From Polyangia bacterium (lineage in GTDB: Bacteria > Myxococcota_A > Polyangia > Nannocystales > Nannocystaceae), in assembly GCA_030429545.1 (NCBI GenBank), contig JAUIFF010000003.1:124001-188000 (forward strand): a stretch of DNA of 64,000 bases, given 5' to 3'. A program made the position numbers and the translations under genes. The stretch's first letter is position 1; every line of letters begins with the position of its first letter. The notes under the pieces are model-generated. The model was given only the letters and a program-made list of their open reading frames with translations. It was not told where the DNA came from and made no database searches. Of this stretch, positions 7,738-17,385 are shown piece after piece.

Positions 7738-9702
7738 TCACTCCGAAAGCGTGGTCGCCAACGACCGCAACGCGGCTTCCCGCTCGGTGGCGACCCGCAG
7801 GCGCTCACCCAACACCGAAATCACCGTCAGACCGATCTCAGCATTTTCCCGCACAAGTTGCGAGAACGCGGTCGCGTCGAGGGCCAGGCAGGTTGCATCT
7901 CCGTGGGCGACGACTCCCGCCGTCCGCGTTGTCTCCGAAAAAATCGCAACCTCGCCAAAGCAGTCGCCGCGGTGGAGCTCGTTGATCGTCGCACCGTCAC
8001 GGACGACCCGCACAGTTCCGTGGGTCAGCACATAAAGTGCATCGCCGCGGTCGCCCTGGTTGAAAATCGCCTCGCGGTCGCGGCACTGAAGCTCGCGGCA
8101 GGCCTCGGCAACGGCGAGTAGTCCGGCACTTTTTAGGCTCGCAAACAACGGCACGCGGTTTAAAAATGCGATCCGTTCGGCCAGCACACCCAGTCGTGAT
8201 GGCGCGAGCTCGCCGGTCGATACACCCCCGGAGATTGCGCGGACCACTGCGAGCCATGGATCTTCGGTTCCCTCAATAATTGTATAGCCAAGCTTGTGGG
8301 CGAACCGCCGGCCGACCCGGGCAACCGCGAGAGGTGCGAGCTCATGGAGCTCACGCAAAAGCTCGGAGCTCGCCTCGCGCACACCTGTGGTCCGGTGAAA
8401 CGTCGACGGATAGACCCGCGTGAATAGCCGCCAGTACAGGTCGCCAGCACGGTCGCGCAGTTCCGAATTTGGTGATTGTGCACGTAATCCGCGCAACAAG
8501 GCCCGCCCTGCCCGGCGATAGCCCGACAGCAATTGCTCGCGCAACTCGTCGATTTCACCGATGATCGCCGCCCGCGATTCGGGATGGCTCAACGCCGGTG
8601 ATTTTTCGTCGTAGGCCCGCTCCAGCGGCTGCATGAGGGCAAACTGCTCCTTCACCCGGGTGAGTGCGTGGCGCACGAGCTCGGCGAGGTACAGGCGTTC
8701 ACGGGTCCCCTCGAGATAGGATTCGACATCGTCGAGCAGGCAAGTGACGGCGTCGTAGCGATCGTCACGGTCACGCACCAACGCCCGCAGGCAAATCTGC
8801 TCCAAGCCCGGGGCCACGGCCCGTTCCGGGGCGCGCTCCGAGGGAGGCTCGATCGGTTCGATCAGCACCCGCATGCCCGTCTCCTGCGGGTTTTGGCCCA
8901 AAAATGGGACCGTGAGCGTGAGCAGCTCATAGAGGATAACCCCGAGCGACCAAATATCTGTACGTACATCGAGCCCGTTCACAGGTCCGCTGAGTTGCTC
9001 GGGAGAGATGTACTCCGGTGTACCTGCATGCAATCGCGCGCGCGCCTGGCGGGCCCCCTCCGGCCCGAGGACCATCGCCAGCCCCCAATCGACCACCACA
9101 ACTTCGTGGTGCTCGCCGATCAACACGTTGCTGGGTTTGAGGTCTGTGTGAATGACACCGCGGGCATGGGCGTGGGCCACTGCCCGGCAAATCTCAACGA
9201 AATAACCCAGTAACCGGGTCACCGTGAAGGTTTGTAGGGCCTGGGCCTCGCCGTCGCGCAGGCGGTCGAGGATGTGCTCGAGCGACTCACCCGACAACCG
9301 CTTCATGGTGTAGTAGGGCCCGTGACGATCGCTCCAGCCCATGTCGTAGGCGGGCACGATGTTGGGGTGTTCAAGCCCACCGGTAACGATCGCTTCTTCT
9401 AAAAAAGCTTGTACACGCACCGGATCTCGAACGTGTTCTTCAGGCAAGGTTTTGAGGGCGACCGAGCGCCGCAAATGGCGGTCGACGGCGAGGTGTACTG
9501 TGCCACCACCCCCGCGGCCAAGCTCATCGCCGAGTGCGTAACGGTTGTCACCATCGTCGTCTAGGTGCGGGTCTCCGGGCTCGAGCCCGGGGCTGACTTC
9601 GGGTTCGACACCCAGGGTCGAGCAAAAAATTGTTAAAGGAGAGCGTACGCCTGGACGGGAATCCCGACGCTTACGACCCCGCGCTGGTTCGTCGTTACCC
9701 AC
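7738..9702 (-). CDS. Ser/Thr protein kinase with C-terminal cyclic-nucleotide-binding domain
   Basis: A 654-residue cytoplasmic kinase. Kinase domain about 55-335: glycine loop LGRGGGGTVHLA (61-72), ATP lysine in VALKTL (K84), catalytic loop VIHTDLKPSN (HTD instead of HRD; the catalytic Asp is kept), VDWGLA instead of DFG, GTPEYISPEQ activation segment, DIWSLGVILYELL. DWG variants are common in myxobacterial kinases. A helical region follows, then a CAP_ED-type cNMP-binding domain about 520-640 with FNQGDRGDALYVL, GDCFGEVAIF and the arginine of TTRTAGVVA at the phosphate-binding cassette. GTG 9702 is chosen because AAGGGGG precedes it. The layout implies a kinase gated by cAMP or cGMP, analogous to but not homologous in architecture with eukaryotic PKG. 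Confidence 0.92.
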   Translation of the reverse strand: MGNDEPARGRKRRDSRPGVRSPLTIFCSTLGVEPEVSPGLEPGDPHLDDDGDNRYALGDELGRGGGGTVHLAVDRHLRRSVALKTLPEEHVRDPVRVQAFLEEAIVTGGLEHPNIVPAYDMGWSDRHGPYYTMKRLSGESLEHILDRLRDGEAQALQTFTVTRLLGYFVEICRAVAHAHARGVIHTDLKPSNVLIGEHHEVVVVDWGLAMVLGPEGARQARARLHAGTPEYISPEQLSGPVNGLDVRTDIWSLGVILYELLTLTVPFLGQNPQETGMRVLIEPIEPPSERAPERAVAPGLEQICLRALVRDRDDRYDAVTCLLDDVESYLEGTRERLYLAELVRHALTRVKEQFALMQPLERAYDEKSPALSHPESRAAIIGEIDELREQLLSGYRRAGRALLRGLRAQSPNSELRDRAGDLYWRLFTRVYPSTFHRTTGVREASSELLRELHELAPLAVARVGRRFAHKLGYTIIEGTEDPWLAVVRAISGGVSTGELAPSRLGVLAERIAFLNRVPLFASLKSAGLLAVAEACRELQCRDREAIFNQGDRGDALYVLTHGTVRVVRDGATINELHRGDCFGEVAIFSETTRTAGVVAHGDATCLALDATAFSQLVRENAEIGLTVISVLGERLRVATEREAALRSLATTLSE

Positions 9703-9774
9703 GCTACCCCCTTACCCGCGAGAGGCTACCACAGGCACAACCCAAGCGGATTGTGCCTGGAAGCTATCGAGCAC

Positions 9775-10317
9775 TTAGTTGCAAACGGCTGCCCACAGGG
9801 CGCCATTGACATCGTGACCATCGGTCACGGACGCGCCCGAAATGACTGCGCCAAAACAGCTGTCGTCGTTCGCCATAATTTCGATCGACCCGTCCTCAAT
9901 CGAAACGGTGTCGCCCGCACATGTTTTTACCGACACCTTGACGTCAATGCCGACCTGGTAGGTACCAGGGGCACGATTGGCCTCAACGATCTGCAACAGG
10001 ACATAGGGCTCGCCGGCACACTCACCGCCGCAGGTAAACGACTCGGCACCCCACGAAACTTCCTGGAACGGGCCGTTGATCATCGCGGCACCTTCGCCGT
10101 TGCCACCAAAGATCGGTGTGCCATCAATTGCACATGCACTTTGACTGCCGGTATCGGTCGTATCCGGACCCGCGGTCTCAGTGTCGGTCTCACCACCAGT
10201 TGTCTCGCTACCGGTGGTGTTGTTTGCGGTATCGGTACCCGAATCGTCCCCGCCATCACAGGCCAAGCAAACAGGGGCCAGCAGGCCCAGCGAAAAAAGT
10301 AGATTGCGAAGTTTCAT
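9775..10317 (-). CDS. Lipoprotein with Thr/Gly/Asp-rich linker
   Basis: A 180-residue secreted lipoprotein. MKLRNLLFSLGLLAPVCLAC is a lipoprotein signal with the lipid-bearing Cys at residue 20; the next residue is Asp. A low-complexity linker rich in T, G, D, E (about 22-62) leads to a small globular domain with several cysteines (CAIDG, SFTCGGECAGE, VKTCAGD, DDSCFG, AAVCN) that probably form disulfides. The Thr/Asp/Gly linker style is typical of Nannocystis-type lipoproteins. The globular part matches nothing I recognise. The start at 10317 places the signal peptide at the N-terminus; upstream codons are not expected to be translated. Confidence 0.8.
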   Translation of the reverse strand: MKLRNLLFSLGLLAPVCLACDGGDDSGTDTANNTTGSETTGGETDTETAGPDTTDTGSQSACAIDGTPIFGGNGEGAAMINGPFQEVSWGAESFTCGGECAGEPYVLLQIVEANRAPGTYQVGIDVKVSVKTCAGDTVSIEDGSIEIMANDDSCFGAVISGASVTDGHDVNGALWAAVCN

Positions 10318-10494
10318 CGCCGGGAACCTACGATATTCGTCAGGCGGCGAGAAGACACTGTTTTTGCCCAAAAGACCAACCGGCCGATCAGCACGCAGCT
10401 GTGCTTGTGATGACCTGTGTGGACCCTCTCGCCTACCCACGAAACAAATATTGAAGGTTCAATGATGTGACCACATAAACCCAATTGGCAATTG

Positions 10495-12756
10495 CTAGGG
10501 GCTGGCGTTTTGTTCTTCCGCCGACTGCTCAGCAACGGTCGCGGTCGCCAAAACCGTGGCGTACAGACGCGGTGCGCGGTCGAGAATTTCCGCAGGCGCC
10601 AACACGATCGCGGCGGTGTGCCCAGCGAACTGGCGAGTCAACACCCGAGCCACAACATCGCCGTTGCGTTGCAAGACATGGGTCGACCACGTGCCCTCGG
10701 CGGCGTTGAGGATCTCCTCGGCCGCCGCCGGGATGTTGTCATTGCGTCGCGGGCTCAGTTGATATTTGAGGGTCGGATTGATCTCTAACGGCAATGAGCG
10801 CGCGGGTTGCCCGGGGTTTTGTTGCTCGCCTTGTTGCTCGGCCCCAGGGCCCGCAGCTTCGGCTTGGGCGGTCTCGGGCACGTCGGCCATGGCAAGCCCG
10901 ACAACCTGTCCCCCGGACTGTTGCGCCTGAAGATCGACCCAGCCCTCGGCATCTCCAAGGCTGACCACTTCGTTGCTACCAGCAGTGCGCGGGGCGAAAC
11001 CGGCTGGCACCTGAAAGCTCACGCCCGTGACCTGAAGTTGTTGCTCGCGGTGCCGCAGGACAAACTCTTCGACGTCCTCACGGCCGACCTCGGTGGCCAA
11101 AAACCCGGCACCCACCACTACCAACGTGGCGGCGACCTGGAAAATACGTGCCCCCCAACGCCGTGCTCCGGGGCCCTGTAGGGCCGCAAAAAAGATGCCG
11201 ATACAACTTGCGACCACAAGTGAAAGCGGCGTGACAACAACACCATGCTCGCTCGGGAGACAGGCGAGTAGCTGGGCGCCCATCAGTAGGACGAGCGTGA
11301 GGTTGAGCCGCCGCCGGGCACCGTCCTGTACACCCGGGGTCCGCGAGGGATGCAGCGACCACAACGCAGCGACGAGCACAGCCACCGCCGTGGTATGGCC
11401 GCCGCCGACAATGTCCCCGGAACTCGCGGCCACCAACGCCCCACTCGCCAGGCCAACACTCCCGCCGACAAGCGCGACCAACAGCAACCGGGCACTTCCA
11501 CACAAGCGCTCAAAGACATGTCCACCAAGCCATATTGCGTAGGCGGACAGCAGCAGGCCAAGTAGATCTGTCTGCACAAACACGGCAGTGATCGCCCGCC
11601 CCCAACTGCCGGCATGCCACAGCTCCGGGGTAAAAGCACCGATCTGTAACAGCCCAATTCCCCCCTGGCCGGCGACCTGCGTCAGCACATAGCCGCCAGC
11701 GAGCAGCACAACCATGCAAATCGTGCCCCACATGGTGCCGCGGTGCAGCGCCAAACGCTCGGTTTGCAAAAATGCTTCGAGCCGTTTGGTCACCAACGAG
11801 ACATAGCGCTGGGTTTCGGGCCCGAGTTCGATCGGTTCGGCAGCGGGTCGCTTGAGCGCGAGTTTTGACGCTGCAACTTCCCGTTGGTCACGCGGGCCCG
11901 CCAACCGGCCGACCTTGCTCCACACGTCGAGTGCACGCTGGCGATGCCCGGCCCGGGCCAGGGCAATGCCCTCAAACAATGCCCCACGGGCGGGGCTCAA
12001 CCCGAGTTCGTGGCCATGCTCGCCGGCGATCGCCCGCTGGACGATTTGGGCCGCACCGGCGTAGGCCAAAAACGTGAGCCGGGCCTGGCTGAGAATCAAG
12101 GTTGAGTTGGGGTCGGTCCCGAGGTTTTCCTCGAGAATGTTGAGCAGGTTGGCGGCGTGTTCAAAACGTTGGGCCTCGCCGTAGGCACGCATCAGGTCGA
12201 GGGCCAGACGCGGGTGGACAACCGCATAACCCAGTGGGAATCGCCGCTCAAAATGGGCGATGCCCTCGTCCCAACGCATGTCGTAAAACAGCATGGTCAC
12301 GATCTGTTCGTGGACAAACAGCTCGCCGCCCTCGTCCTGCCCCTCCTCTTCACGCTGGCGGGCGAGGGAGTGGAGGTAGTGCAGCGCGGTGTCGACCCCT
12401 CGTGTTTGCATGAGCAACAAACTCCGCAGGACCTTGTGATCGCTGCCGAGCCCGGCCCCTGGCATTAACGTTGCCTGTACACCAATCACGCGGACAAACG
12501 CCGCCAGGTGCCCGCGCGCAAGCAGCCAACGGGCGATGGTCTGGAGGCACCATGGCACGACCACCGTCGCCACACACAACAGGATCGTGACCGCGGCCAA
12601 GAAGTCGTCGTTGCGGGCCATGGCCGCAAACCCCAGTACGATCTCGCCGGCGAGGACCGTCATGTACCCCCGGGTGCGGCCGTCGAACCTCCTAAACAAC
12701 CGCAATAGCGCCATCCCGAGAATGATGAGCGCGATCAGAAGGACGTGGGTCAACAC
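10495..12756 (-). CDS. Membrane protein: helical-repeat region plus inactive rhomboid-like domain
   Basis: A 753-residue integral membrane protein. Residues 1-75 hold two or three TM segments. About 80-335 is a soluble helical region in TPR style (repeated A/L-rich helix pairs such as RLALDLMRAYGEAQRFEHA). About 350-560 is a six- to seven-helix bundle resembling rhomboid: GSWGRAITAVFVQTD recalls the WR..T segment and GGSVGLASG and GGGHTTAVAV sit where the GxSGxxx helix should be, but the catalytic Ser is missing (GGGHTTA) and I see no paired catalytic His. Residues 570-753 form a soluble C-terminal part. I infer a rhomboid pseudoprotease. GTG 12756 starts seven bases behind accA, so it is the last gene of a mutL-miaA-accA operon. 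Confidence 0.65.
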   Translation of the reverse strand: MLTHVLLIALIILGMALLRLFRRFDGRTRGYMTVLAGEIVLGFAAMARNDDFLAAVTILLCVATVVVPWCLQTIARWLLARGHLAAFVRVIGVQATLMPGAGLGSDHKVLRSLLLMQTRGVDTALHYLHSLARQREEEGQDEGGELFVHEQIVTMLFYDMRWDEGIAHFERRFPLGYAVVHPRLALDLMRAYGEAQRFEHAANLLNILEENLGTDPNSTLILSQARLTFLAYAGAAQIVQRAIAGEHGHELGLSPARGALFEGIALARAGHRQRALDVWSKVGRLAGPRDQREVAASKLALKRPAAEPIELGPETQRYVSLVTKRLEAFLQTERLALHRGTMWGTICMVVLLAGGYVLTQVAGQGGIGLLQIGAFTPELWHAGSWGRAITAVFVQTDLLGLLLSAYAIWLGGHVFERLCGSARLLLVALVGGSVGLASGALVAASSGDIVGGGHTTAVAVLVAALWSLHPSRTPGVQDGARRRLNLTLVLLMGAQLLACLPSEHGVVVTPLSLVVASCIGIFFAALQGPGARRWGARIFQVAATLVVVGAGFLATEVGREDVEEFVLRHREQQLQVTGVSFQVPAGFAPRTAGSNEVVSLGDAEGWVDLQAQQSGGQVVGLAMADVPETAQAEAAGPGAEQQGEQQNPGQPARSLPLEINPTLKYQLSPRRNDNIPAAAEEILNAAEGTWSTHVLQRNGDVVARVLTRQFAGHTAAIVLAPAEILDRAPRLYATVLATATVAEQSAEEQNASP

Positions 12757-12763
12757 GGTTGGC

Positions 12764-13750
12764 TCACTCGTCTGTTGGCGGGGTGCCGGTTTGTGCAGCT
12801 ACTTCGAGGTGCCCGATGCTTCGGTATTTTTTGTACCGGGCATTGAGCCTGTCCTCCTCCGACATACTTGCAAGTTCATCGAAGTGGCGGGACAGCGCTG
12901 TCCGCATCGCGTTAGCGGTCACGGTTAGCCCGCGATGGGCCCCGCCAACGGCCTCGGGAATCCGTTCGTCACAGATGCCCAAGTTCGACAGGTCCTCCGC
13001 CGTCATCCGCAACTGCTCGGCCGCGGTTCGCTCGGCTTCGGGATTTTTCCACAAAATCGAGGCGCATCCGCGGGGCGAAATCACCGAGTACACAGCGTGC
13101 TCGAGCATCAAGATCCGGTCGGTGACGCCAATCGCCAGGGCACCGCCCGAACCGCCCTCACCTATCACCACCGAGATGGTTGGCACCCGCAGACGAGTCA
13201 TGAGCTCGAGCGAGGTGGCGATCGCCTCCGACTGCCCACGCTCCTCAGCACCGATCCCCGGGTAGGCCCCGGTGGTGTCGATCAGGCACAACAACGGCAG
13301 GCGAAACTGGTCGGCGAGCCGCATCAGTCGCTGGCATTTGCGGTAGCCCTCGGGCCGCGCCATGCCGAAATTGCGGTAGACGTTTTCCTTGGTGTTGCGA
13401 CCTTTTTGGTGCCCCATCACAACGATGCTGCGCCCGGCAAAACGACCGATTCCCGAGACGATTGCAGGGTCGTCGGCGTAGGCTCGGTCGCCGCGTAGCT
13501 CGACGAAGTCGTCGATCAGCTCACCGATATAGTCGAGGGTGTAGGGCCGGTCGGGGTGCTTGGCCAGCTGGAACTGTTCCCACCGCGACAGCTTGGCAAA
13601 CCGCTCTTTTTGCAGTTGCTGGGCCTTGCGCTCGAGCTTGGAAATTTCAGACGCCATCTCTTCGCTGCCAGCACTCAGCAGCTTGAGTTCGCGAATCTTG
13701 CCTTCGAGCTCAAGTATGGGTCGCTCGAAGTCCAAAACCTTGTTTGTCAC
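12764..13750 (-). CDS. accA: Acetyl-CoA carboxylase carboxyltransferase subunit alpha
   Basis: The alpha subunit of the carboxyltransferase that moves the carboxyl group from biotin to acetyl-CoA, the first committed step of fatty acid synthesis. Visible family features: LDFERPILELEGKI at the N-terminus, KHPDRPYTLDYI, GDRAYADDPAIV, MARPEGYRKCQRLM, the oxyanion-hole region DTTGAYPGIGAEERGQ and GEGGSGGALAI. I start at GTG 13750 (MTNKVLDFERPI) rather than the ATG at 13798: it gives the usual N-terminus and overlaps the miaA stop as GTGA, a typical translational coupling. About 328 residues, close to the family length of 320. The C-terminal tail (VAAQTGTPPTDE) is not conserved. Confidence 0.96.
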   Translation of the reverse strand: MTNKVLDFERPILELEGKIRELKLLSAGSEEMASEISKLERKAQQLQKERFAKLSRWEQFQLAKHPDRPYTLDYIGELIDDFVELRGDRAYADDPAIVSGIGRFAGRSIVVMGHQKGRNTKENVYRNFGMARPEGYRKCQRLMRLADQFRLPLLCLIDTTGAYPGIGAEERGQSEAIATSLELMTRLRVPTISVVIGEGGSGGALAIGVTDRILMLEHAVYSVISPRGCASILWKNPEAERTAAEQLRMTAEDLSNLGICDERIPEAVGGAHRGLTVTANAMRTALSRHFDELASMSEEDRLNARYKKYRSIGHLEVAAQTGTPPTDE

Positions 13751-14697
13751 GGACAGACGCCTCCGCGGAGAAATGCTTGGACCTCCGACCACGGGCACGC
13801 CTCGGGCGTGGAAATGTGGATCGCCGGCACCCCGGAAAATTGGGTGCGAAAAAAGGTCCGCTGACGCCGTGCGTATCGCCGGGTTTCGTACTTGATCTCA
13901 GCGACCGCCGCGTCGAGCGAAGTGTCGCCGGCGAGGTGGTGGAGAAGTTGTCGATAACCGAGACTGCGCATGGCCTTGTGGCGGGTATCATAACCAGCCC
14001 GCACCAGGTTCTCCACCTCGGCCACAAAGCCGGCTTCGATCATGGCGTCGCAACGGCGATCGATCGCACGATCGACGACCTCCACACCAGGGTCTAAGAC
14101 CACCAGGAGCAGTTCAACACGCTTGCGCGGCGGGTCGAGGCGTCGCAACGCACTCACGGGCATACCCGCCTGCTCACACAGCCACAACGTACGCAGAGCG
14201 CGAACAAAGTTGCGCGGGTGGACCAACGCCGCGGTCTCCGGATCGACACGCTGAAGCTCGCGGTAGGTGGCCCCCGGTTCACGTTTTTCGGTTTCCTCCC
14301 ACAGCTGTTCGAACGCCAGTCGCTTGGGATCGTCGCGCTGCGAGTGGGCGCCCGAACCGCTGTAGGTCCACTGCACGCCCCGCAAATAAAACCCCGTGCC
14401 CCCGACAAACAGCCCCGGTCCGTCGGTGAGCAACGCATGGGCGGCGCGGGCGTACTCACCCGAGCTAAACACCTCTCCGGGCGACACCAAATCAAGCAGG
14501 TGATGTGGCACACGGCCGCGGTCCTCGGCTGTCGGTTTGGCGCTGCCGATGTCGAGCCCGACATAAATCTGGACGGAGTCACAACACAAAATTGGGAGCT
14601 CGAGCCGCGTTGCCATTTCTAGACCAAGCCGTGACTTTCCCGACGCGGTAGGTCCGACAATCGCAATAGCTCGCGGAAGACTGTTCGCTCCATTCAT
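13747..14697 (-). CDS. miaA: tRNA dimethylallyltransferase
   Basis: Adds an isopentenyl group from DMAPP to N6 of A37 in tRNAs that read UNN codons. The 316-residue protein has the P-loop GPTASGKSRLGLEMA (about 14-28), the CDSVQIYVGLDIGSAKP region (about 39-55) with the catalytic Asp, PHHLLDLVSPGEVFSSGEYA, and the GGTGFYLRGV loop; the C-terminus contains KYETRRYARRQRTFFR, the tRNA-binding element. ATG 14697 is a clean start. It lies between mutL and accA in the same direction; mutL-miaA adjacency is common in proteobacteria. Its stop overlaps the accA start. Confidence 0.97.
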   Translation of the reverse strand: MNGANSLPRAIAIVGPTASGKSRLGLEMATRLELPILCCDSVQIYVGLDIGSAKPTAEDRGRVPHHLLDLVSPGEVFSSGEYARAAHALLTDGPGLFVGGTGFYLRGVQWTYSGSGAHSQRDDPKRLAFEQLWEETEKREPGATYRELQRVDPETAALVHPRNFVRALRTLWLCEQAGMPVSALRRLDPPRKRVELLLVVLDPGVEVVDRAIDRRCDAMIEAGFVAEVENLVRAGYDTRHKAMRSLGYRQLLHHLAGDTSLDAAVAEIKYETRRYARRQRTFFRTQFSGVPAIHISTPEACPWSEVQAFLRGGVCP

Positions 14698-14826
14698 GTC
14701 GATTCACCCGGCGCCAACATTGTACAGACAATGATTGGCAACCCTCTCGGAAAATAATGCATGTGCATCACGAGTCGCGTCGGCGTCAACATGCGCAAGG
14801 ACCTGCTCACTGCGGCATAGACGCTC

Positions 14827-17268
14827 CTAGCCGACGTTGGAGCGACTGACTGAACTTGCCTTTGGGACCTGTTTTAAGAGTTCAACGGCCGTCCAGCGCA
14901 CGACCCCGGGCACGCTTGAAATGTCTTCGGTCAACTCATAGGCCTCGGCGATCCAACGACGCGCCAGCCTCGGGGCCGGGTCACCACCGCGGGTTTCGGC
15001 GATCGCCGTCAGCAGCGTCACACGATCCTCGGTGTTGTTGTTTTCGCGGGCCCGCAGCCGCAGCCACGGAATCACCCGGTCGACCAAATCGGCGACATCG
15101 GCATCGTCGATACAATTGCGCAGGTGGGCCGGGACACCGCGCACCACCAGGGCGTCGTCGCCAAACGCATCGAGGTCGATACCGAGGGTCAACAGCTGCT
15201 CGCGCGCTGCCACACACAACCGAATTTCGTCCTTGGGCCGCCGGACGATCGCCGGTGACAGCAGCCGTTGCACACCCACCTCACGCCGCCACGAAATCTC
15301 GCGGGTCAGCCGTTGAAACACCAGCCATGAGCGCAGACGACGGAGGTCGACCGCCAAAATCGCATCGGGCTCGGCAAACACGGCGACTGGCCCCGGCAGG
15401 CAATTCACAAGTTGGGGAATCGCTCGACCGTCGCTGGCTCGCAGTTCCGAATTATTTGTATAGACACTCTCTGCGGCGTCGACCCGGGCGGCGAAGTCCG
15501 TGGCCGGTGGGGTCGCAGCCGACTCGGTGGCCGCCGCAGTTGGCAGCAGGGTTGGTTGGTGGCCCTGGCCGACAGTATTGGGCACCGACGATGGGCTCCT
15601 GCCCGGCCCTTGGCTGGTGTTCCCGTCGTTTTCGGCTTTCGCGTCCTTCATCCAGGCGACCACATTCATCACGGCCTTTTTGTGGTCGGAATAGTCGCCG
15701 TCGAGGGCACGGGTGGTCAACTTGTAGGGGCCACGGCGGCGCGGGGGCGGATCTTGTGTATCTGCAACTTGCTCGTCGGAGTCCCCGGCCTCGACCGACT
15801 CGGGTTCGAGCTCGGGAACATGCTCCTCCGCGGGCTGGTCGTCGCGCGACGGGACCGCTGCATGCTCCTCCGCGGGCTGGTCGTCGCGCGACGGGACCGC
15901 TGCATGCTCCTCCTCGGGCTGATCGTCGCGCGGGACCGGTGCATGCTGTTCTTGGTCGAGGCGCGCCGGGACCGGAACATCGCCGTCGCCTCGCCGCGAA
16001 CGAGCTGGTGACTTGCGGGCACCAACCTTCGCCTCGACCGCGACGTCGGGCGACACCTCCGGTGACCTGCTCGCTGCAGGTTCAGACACGACATCGCCAG
16101 TTCCCGCTGGAGCCGACGCAACGTCATCGCGCGATCGACCAACCTCCTCGGGTTGATGTGCGTCGAGCTCGGGAATCTCTGCCCGCAGCGGGACCGCGGG
16201 CTCGCGCGGTGCGTGCCAGGCCGTCGCGGCCGGTTGCGCAGGGTTCCATGGAGCGCCCTGAACTTGTTGTAGCAGCACCGAACGCACGGCGGCATAGACC
16301 TGCTGTGGCCGTTGAAACCGAACCTCGGCCTTTTGCGGATGGACATTGACGTCGACATCTCCGACCGGCGGCTCGACCATCAAACACGCGACCGGGTAGT
16401 GCCCCGACGGCAGCAGGTCGCCGTAGGCCTGGCTGACGATCTGGGCCAGGCTCCGCTCGCGGACAACCCGTCGTCGAACGACCAAAACAATGCCCGATCG
16501 CCCGCGAATCGCTGCTTTCGGGTGACCGAGCCAGGCCGAAACTTCGACCCCTTCCGAGCTGCCGGCGAGCTGAAAAAACGGACCGCTGCCGCGCCGCATC
16601 AACACCTGCTCGACCCGCTTCCCGGGGTCGGCGGGACGAAAGTTCAAAAGCTCGCGCCGACCGTGTTTGAGGGTGATGTGCACCTCGGGATGCACCAGCG
16701 CAATCCGGATGAGCGCCTCGCTGCAGTGGCCAACTTCGGTGGCTTCAGACCGCATGAACTTGCGACGCGCGGGCACACAGGCAAACAGACTGCGGACTTC
16801 GACCTGGGTGCCAAAGGGCATCCCGACCGGGATTTTTTGCAGGTCGGTGCCGGGTAACGAACGCAATTCGTGGCCGACCTCATCGCCCGCGCGACGGCTG
16901 CGAAGGGTGACATGCGCGACCGCGGCGATGCTTGCCAGGGCCTCCCCGCGAAACCCCAACGAGTGGATTTCGACCAGGTCCTCGGGCCGCACCACTTTAC
17001 TGGTGGCGTGCCGCAAAAGGGCGAGCTCGAGCTCCTCCCCCCGGATTCCGCGGCCGTTGTCGATCACGCGGATACTCGTGAGCCCGCCGTCGACCAACTC
17101 GACATCCACTCTCGTTGCACCTGCATCGATCGCGTTCTCGACCAACTCCTTGACCACCGACGCCGGGCGCTCGACGACTTCACCGGCGGCGATTTGATCG
17201 GCGAGGGATTGGTTGAGTCGCGTGATGGAACGATCAGGTGCAGCGACCGAGTTGAGTGCGGTGTTCAC
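14827..17268 (-). CDS. mutL: DNA mismatch repair protein MutL
   Basis: The matchmaker ATPase of mismatch repair, 813 residues from GTG 17268. The GHKL ATPase region (about 15-345) shows QIAAGEVVERPASVVKELV, the Mg site NAIDAGA, DNGRGI, HATSK and LGFRGEALASIA, and the NVHPQKAEVRF motif. A long low-complexity linker (about 345-600), acidic and Pro-rich with 14-residue tandem repeats, precedes the C-terminal dimerisation domain. The endonuclease motif DQHAx2Ex4E is not present: the matching place reads DLRRLRSWLVFQRL. So this MutL probably lacks nicking activity, as in E. coli. An in-frame ATG at 17331 would add 21 residues with no homology; neither start has a good Shine-Dalgarno. Confidence 0.95.
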   Translation of the reverse strand: MNTALNSVAAPDRSITRLNQSLADQIAAGEVVERPASVVKELVENAIDAGATRVDVELVDGGLTSIRVIDNGRGIRGEELELALLRHATSKVVRPEDLVEIHSLGFRGEALASIAAVAHVTLRSRRAGDEVGHELRSLPGTDLQKIPVGMPFGTQVEVRSLFACVPARRKFMRSEATEVGHCSEALIRIALVHPEVHITLKHGRRELLNFRPADPGKRVEQVLMRRGSGPFFQLAGSSEGVEVSAWLGHPKAAIRGRSGIVLVVRRRVVRERSLAQIVSQAYGDLLPSGHYPVACLMVEPPVGDVDVNVHPQKAEVRFQRPQQVYAAVRSVLLQQVQGAPWNPAQPAATAWHAPREPAVPLRAEIPELDAHQPEEVGRSRDDVASAPAGTGDVVSEPAASRSPEVSPDVAVEAKVGARKSPARSRRGDGDVPVPARLDQEQHAPVPRDDQPEEEHAAVPSRDDQPAEEHAAVPSRDDQPAEEHVPELEPESVEAGDSDEQVADTQDPPPRRRGPYKLTTRALDGDYSDHKKAVMNVVAWMKDAKAENDGNTSQGPGRSPSSVPNTVGQGHQPTLLPTAAATESAATPPATDFAARVDAAESVYTNNSELRASDGRAIPQLVNCLPGPVAVFAEPDAILAVDLRRLRSWLVFQRLTREISWRREVGVQRLLSPAIVRRPKDEIRLCVAAREQLLTLGIDLDAFGDDALVVRGVPAHLRNCIDDADVADLVDRVIPWLRLRARENNNTEDRVTLLTAIAETRGGDPAPRLARRWIAEAYELTEDISSVPGVVRWTAVELLKQVPKASSVSRSNVG
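15819..15941 (-). repeat. 42-bp tandem repeat in the mutL linker
   Basis: Two identical 42-base units (15819-15860, 15861-15902) and a third, shorter variant (about 15903-15941) encode 14-residue repeats of the type AAVPSRDDQPAEEH. The repeat is in frame, so copy number change alters linker length without breaking the gene. Confidence 0.92.
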
Positions 17269-17385
17269 CCGTGGCACTTTGTCCGAAATCGCCCCACCGG
17301 GCAAGCGACTCCAGAACCGTTGCCTGTGCATCCATCGCAAACGGGTTCTGCGATAACCGACAACGCTGTGCGCACCGCCGAAACG

